Below, piece after piece: positions 4,605-5,158 of a DNA stretch of 5,158 bases. A model generated the notes under the pieces. The model was not told the origin of the DNA, made no database searches, and saw nothing but the letters and a program-made list of their open reading frames with translations. How positions within the stretch are numbered: position 1 is the stretch's first letter; the number at the start of each line of letters is the position of its first letter. This DNA comes from Methanomicrobiales archaeon. GTDB taxonomy: Archaea > Halobacteriota > Methanomicrobia > Methanomicrobiales > JACTUA01. The translations under genes were made by a program, and so were the position numbers. The stretch covers positions 1 to 5,158 of the forward strand of contig JAJRCO010000098.1 of NCBI GenBank assembly GCA_028678905.1, given 5' to 3'.

Positions 4605-5158
4605 TAATCGCTGTATCAGGCGCTGCAAGATCTCTTCTGTCCGCTCCCGGTTTTCCCGGGCCGTTTCCAGGATATGCTCGTAGGTGAGCACCTCCTTTCC
4701 CAGACCGTGTGCATAGTTATCCACACTACAGAGGGCAGCAAACGGCATCCCCAGCTCGGTCGCGATCGTTGCCTCGCTCGCCAGGGTCATCCCGACCACA
4801 TCGGCCACCCGGGAGAGCATACGCACCTCCGCCATGGTCTCGATGCGGGGCCCGCGGGTCTGGACGTAGACCCCACCCACCCGCGCCTCGGGGACGACCC
4901 GGGCGATCCCTTCGCGCAACGCCAGGGAGATCTCCGGGCTCGCATGCACCACTGCGTGGTCATGAATGGTGGGGACTTCCCCGATAGCCACGTAATCGGT
5001 CGGGATCAGCAGGGAACCTGGCAGAATCTCTGGCCGCAGGGATCCCACCGAGCCTATCGCGATTACCCGGTCCACCCCACTCAGGGCCAGGGCGGCGAGA
5101 TGCGCCCGATGATCGATCCGGTGGGGAGGGATTCCCTGCTGGTGGCGCATCAGGATTA
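4599..5158 (-). CDS. methylthioinosine/6-oxopurine nucleoside phosphorylase, 5' end missing
   Basis: About 185 codons are present and the reading frame runs off the right edge of the window. The ATG at 5150 is internal, because upstream codons continue as I-L-M-R-H. The motif RHQQGIPPHRIDHRAH matches the phosphate/ribose region of the MTAP/PNP family. AIGSVGSL, GVYVQTRGPRIET, VVGMTLASEA and SVDNYAHGL follow in family order. Family members cleave purine nucleosides with phosphate to give free base plus (methylthio)ribose 1-phosphate. Adenine-specific MTAPs carry a DYD motif at the base-binding loop; here it reads DNYAHG, with Asn (4718-4716). That fits a 6-oxopurine and resembles methylthioinosine phosphorylases, but I aligned it by eye. 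The deaminase next door would supply the inosine-type substrate. The usual length is about 250-270 residues, so roughly 65-80 N-terminal residues are missing. Cytoplasmic, and the first visible gene of the operon. Confidence 0.88.
   Translation of the reverse strand, partial: ILMRHQQGIPPHRIDHRAHLAALALSGVDRVIAIGSVGSLRPEILPGSLLIPTDYVAIGEVPTIHDHAVVHASPEISLALREGIARVVPEARVGGVYVQTRGPRIETMAEVRMLSRVADVVGMTLASEATIATELGMPFAALCSVDNYAHGLGKEVLTYEHILETARENRERTEEILQRLIQRLG

Overview
This window looks like the chromosome of a methanogenic euryarchaeon, most likely of the class Methanomicrobia and perhaps the order Methanomicrobiales. Three things point there. One is a fused formaldehyde-activating enzyme/hexulose-6-phosphate synthase (Fae-Hps). 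The second is a tRNA-Trp gene split by an archaeal bulge-helix-bulge intron that carries a box C/D guide RNA. The third is a 5'-deoxyadenosine deaminase next to a 6-oxopurine-type methylthioinosine phosphorylase. Genes are GC-rich, the spacers have AT-rich TATA-like boxes and T-tract terminators, and at least one gene looks leaderless. The rank below class is inferred, not read from the sequence.

Layout. Bases 1-716 lie on the + strand: the 3' end of a DUF1622 membrane protein gene, then a small cysteine-cluster protein (YkgJ/UPF0153 type) with its own TATA box. Bases 717-1023 form an AT-rich spacer between convergent genes, with T/A tracts arranged as an imperfect direct repeat and probably terminating both strands. 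Everything from 1024 to the right edge is on the - strand. In transcription order this is a 5'-truncated nucleoside phosphorylase (4599-5158), the deaminase (3282-4595) and a glycerophosphodiester phosphodiesterase (2590-3279), packed as one operon. Next come tRNA-Trp (2268-2417) under its own promoter and fae-hps (1024-2205) under another.

How the genes work together. The phosphorylase and deaminase fit a two-step purine salvage route. DadD deaminates 5'-deoxyadenosine (a radical-SAM by-product), methylthioadenosine or SAH to the inosine form, and the phosphorylase then splits off hypoxanthine. The third gene, a GDPD, is translationally linked but has no obvious role in that route. Fae-Hps belongs to the reversed ribulose-monophosphate pathway, in which methanogens make ribulose 5-phosphate from fructose 6-phosphate and trap the released formaldehyde on tetrahydromethanopterin.

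The most informative element is the tRNA-Trp intron. Boxes C, D', C' and D are all present. Both antisense guides pair with the tRNA's own precursor, and the box+5 rule puts the 2'-O-methylation targets exactly at C34 and C39. Related intron-encoded guides are known from other euryarchaea, so this is a clear new instance of a described system. I saw no mobile element, CRISPR array, or wholly unknown system.
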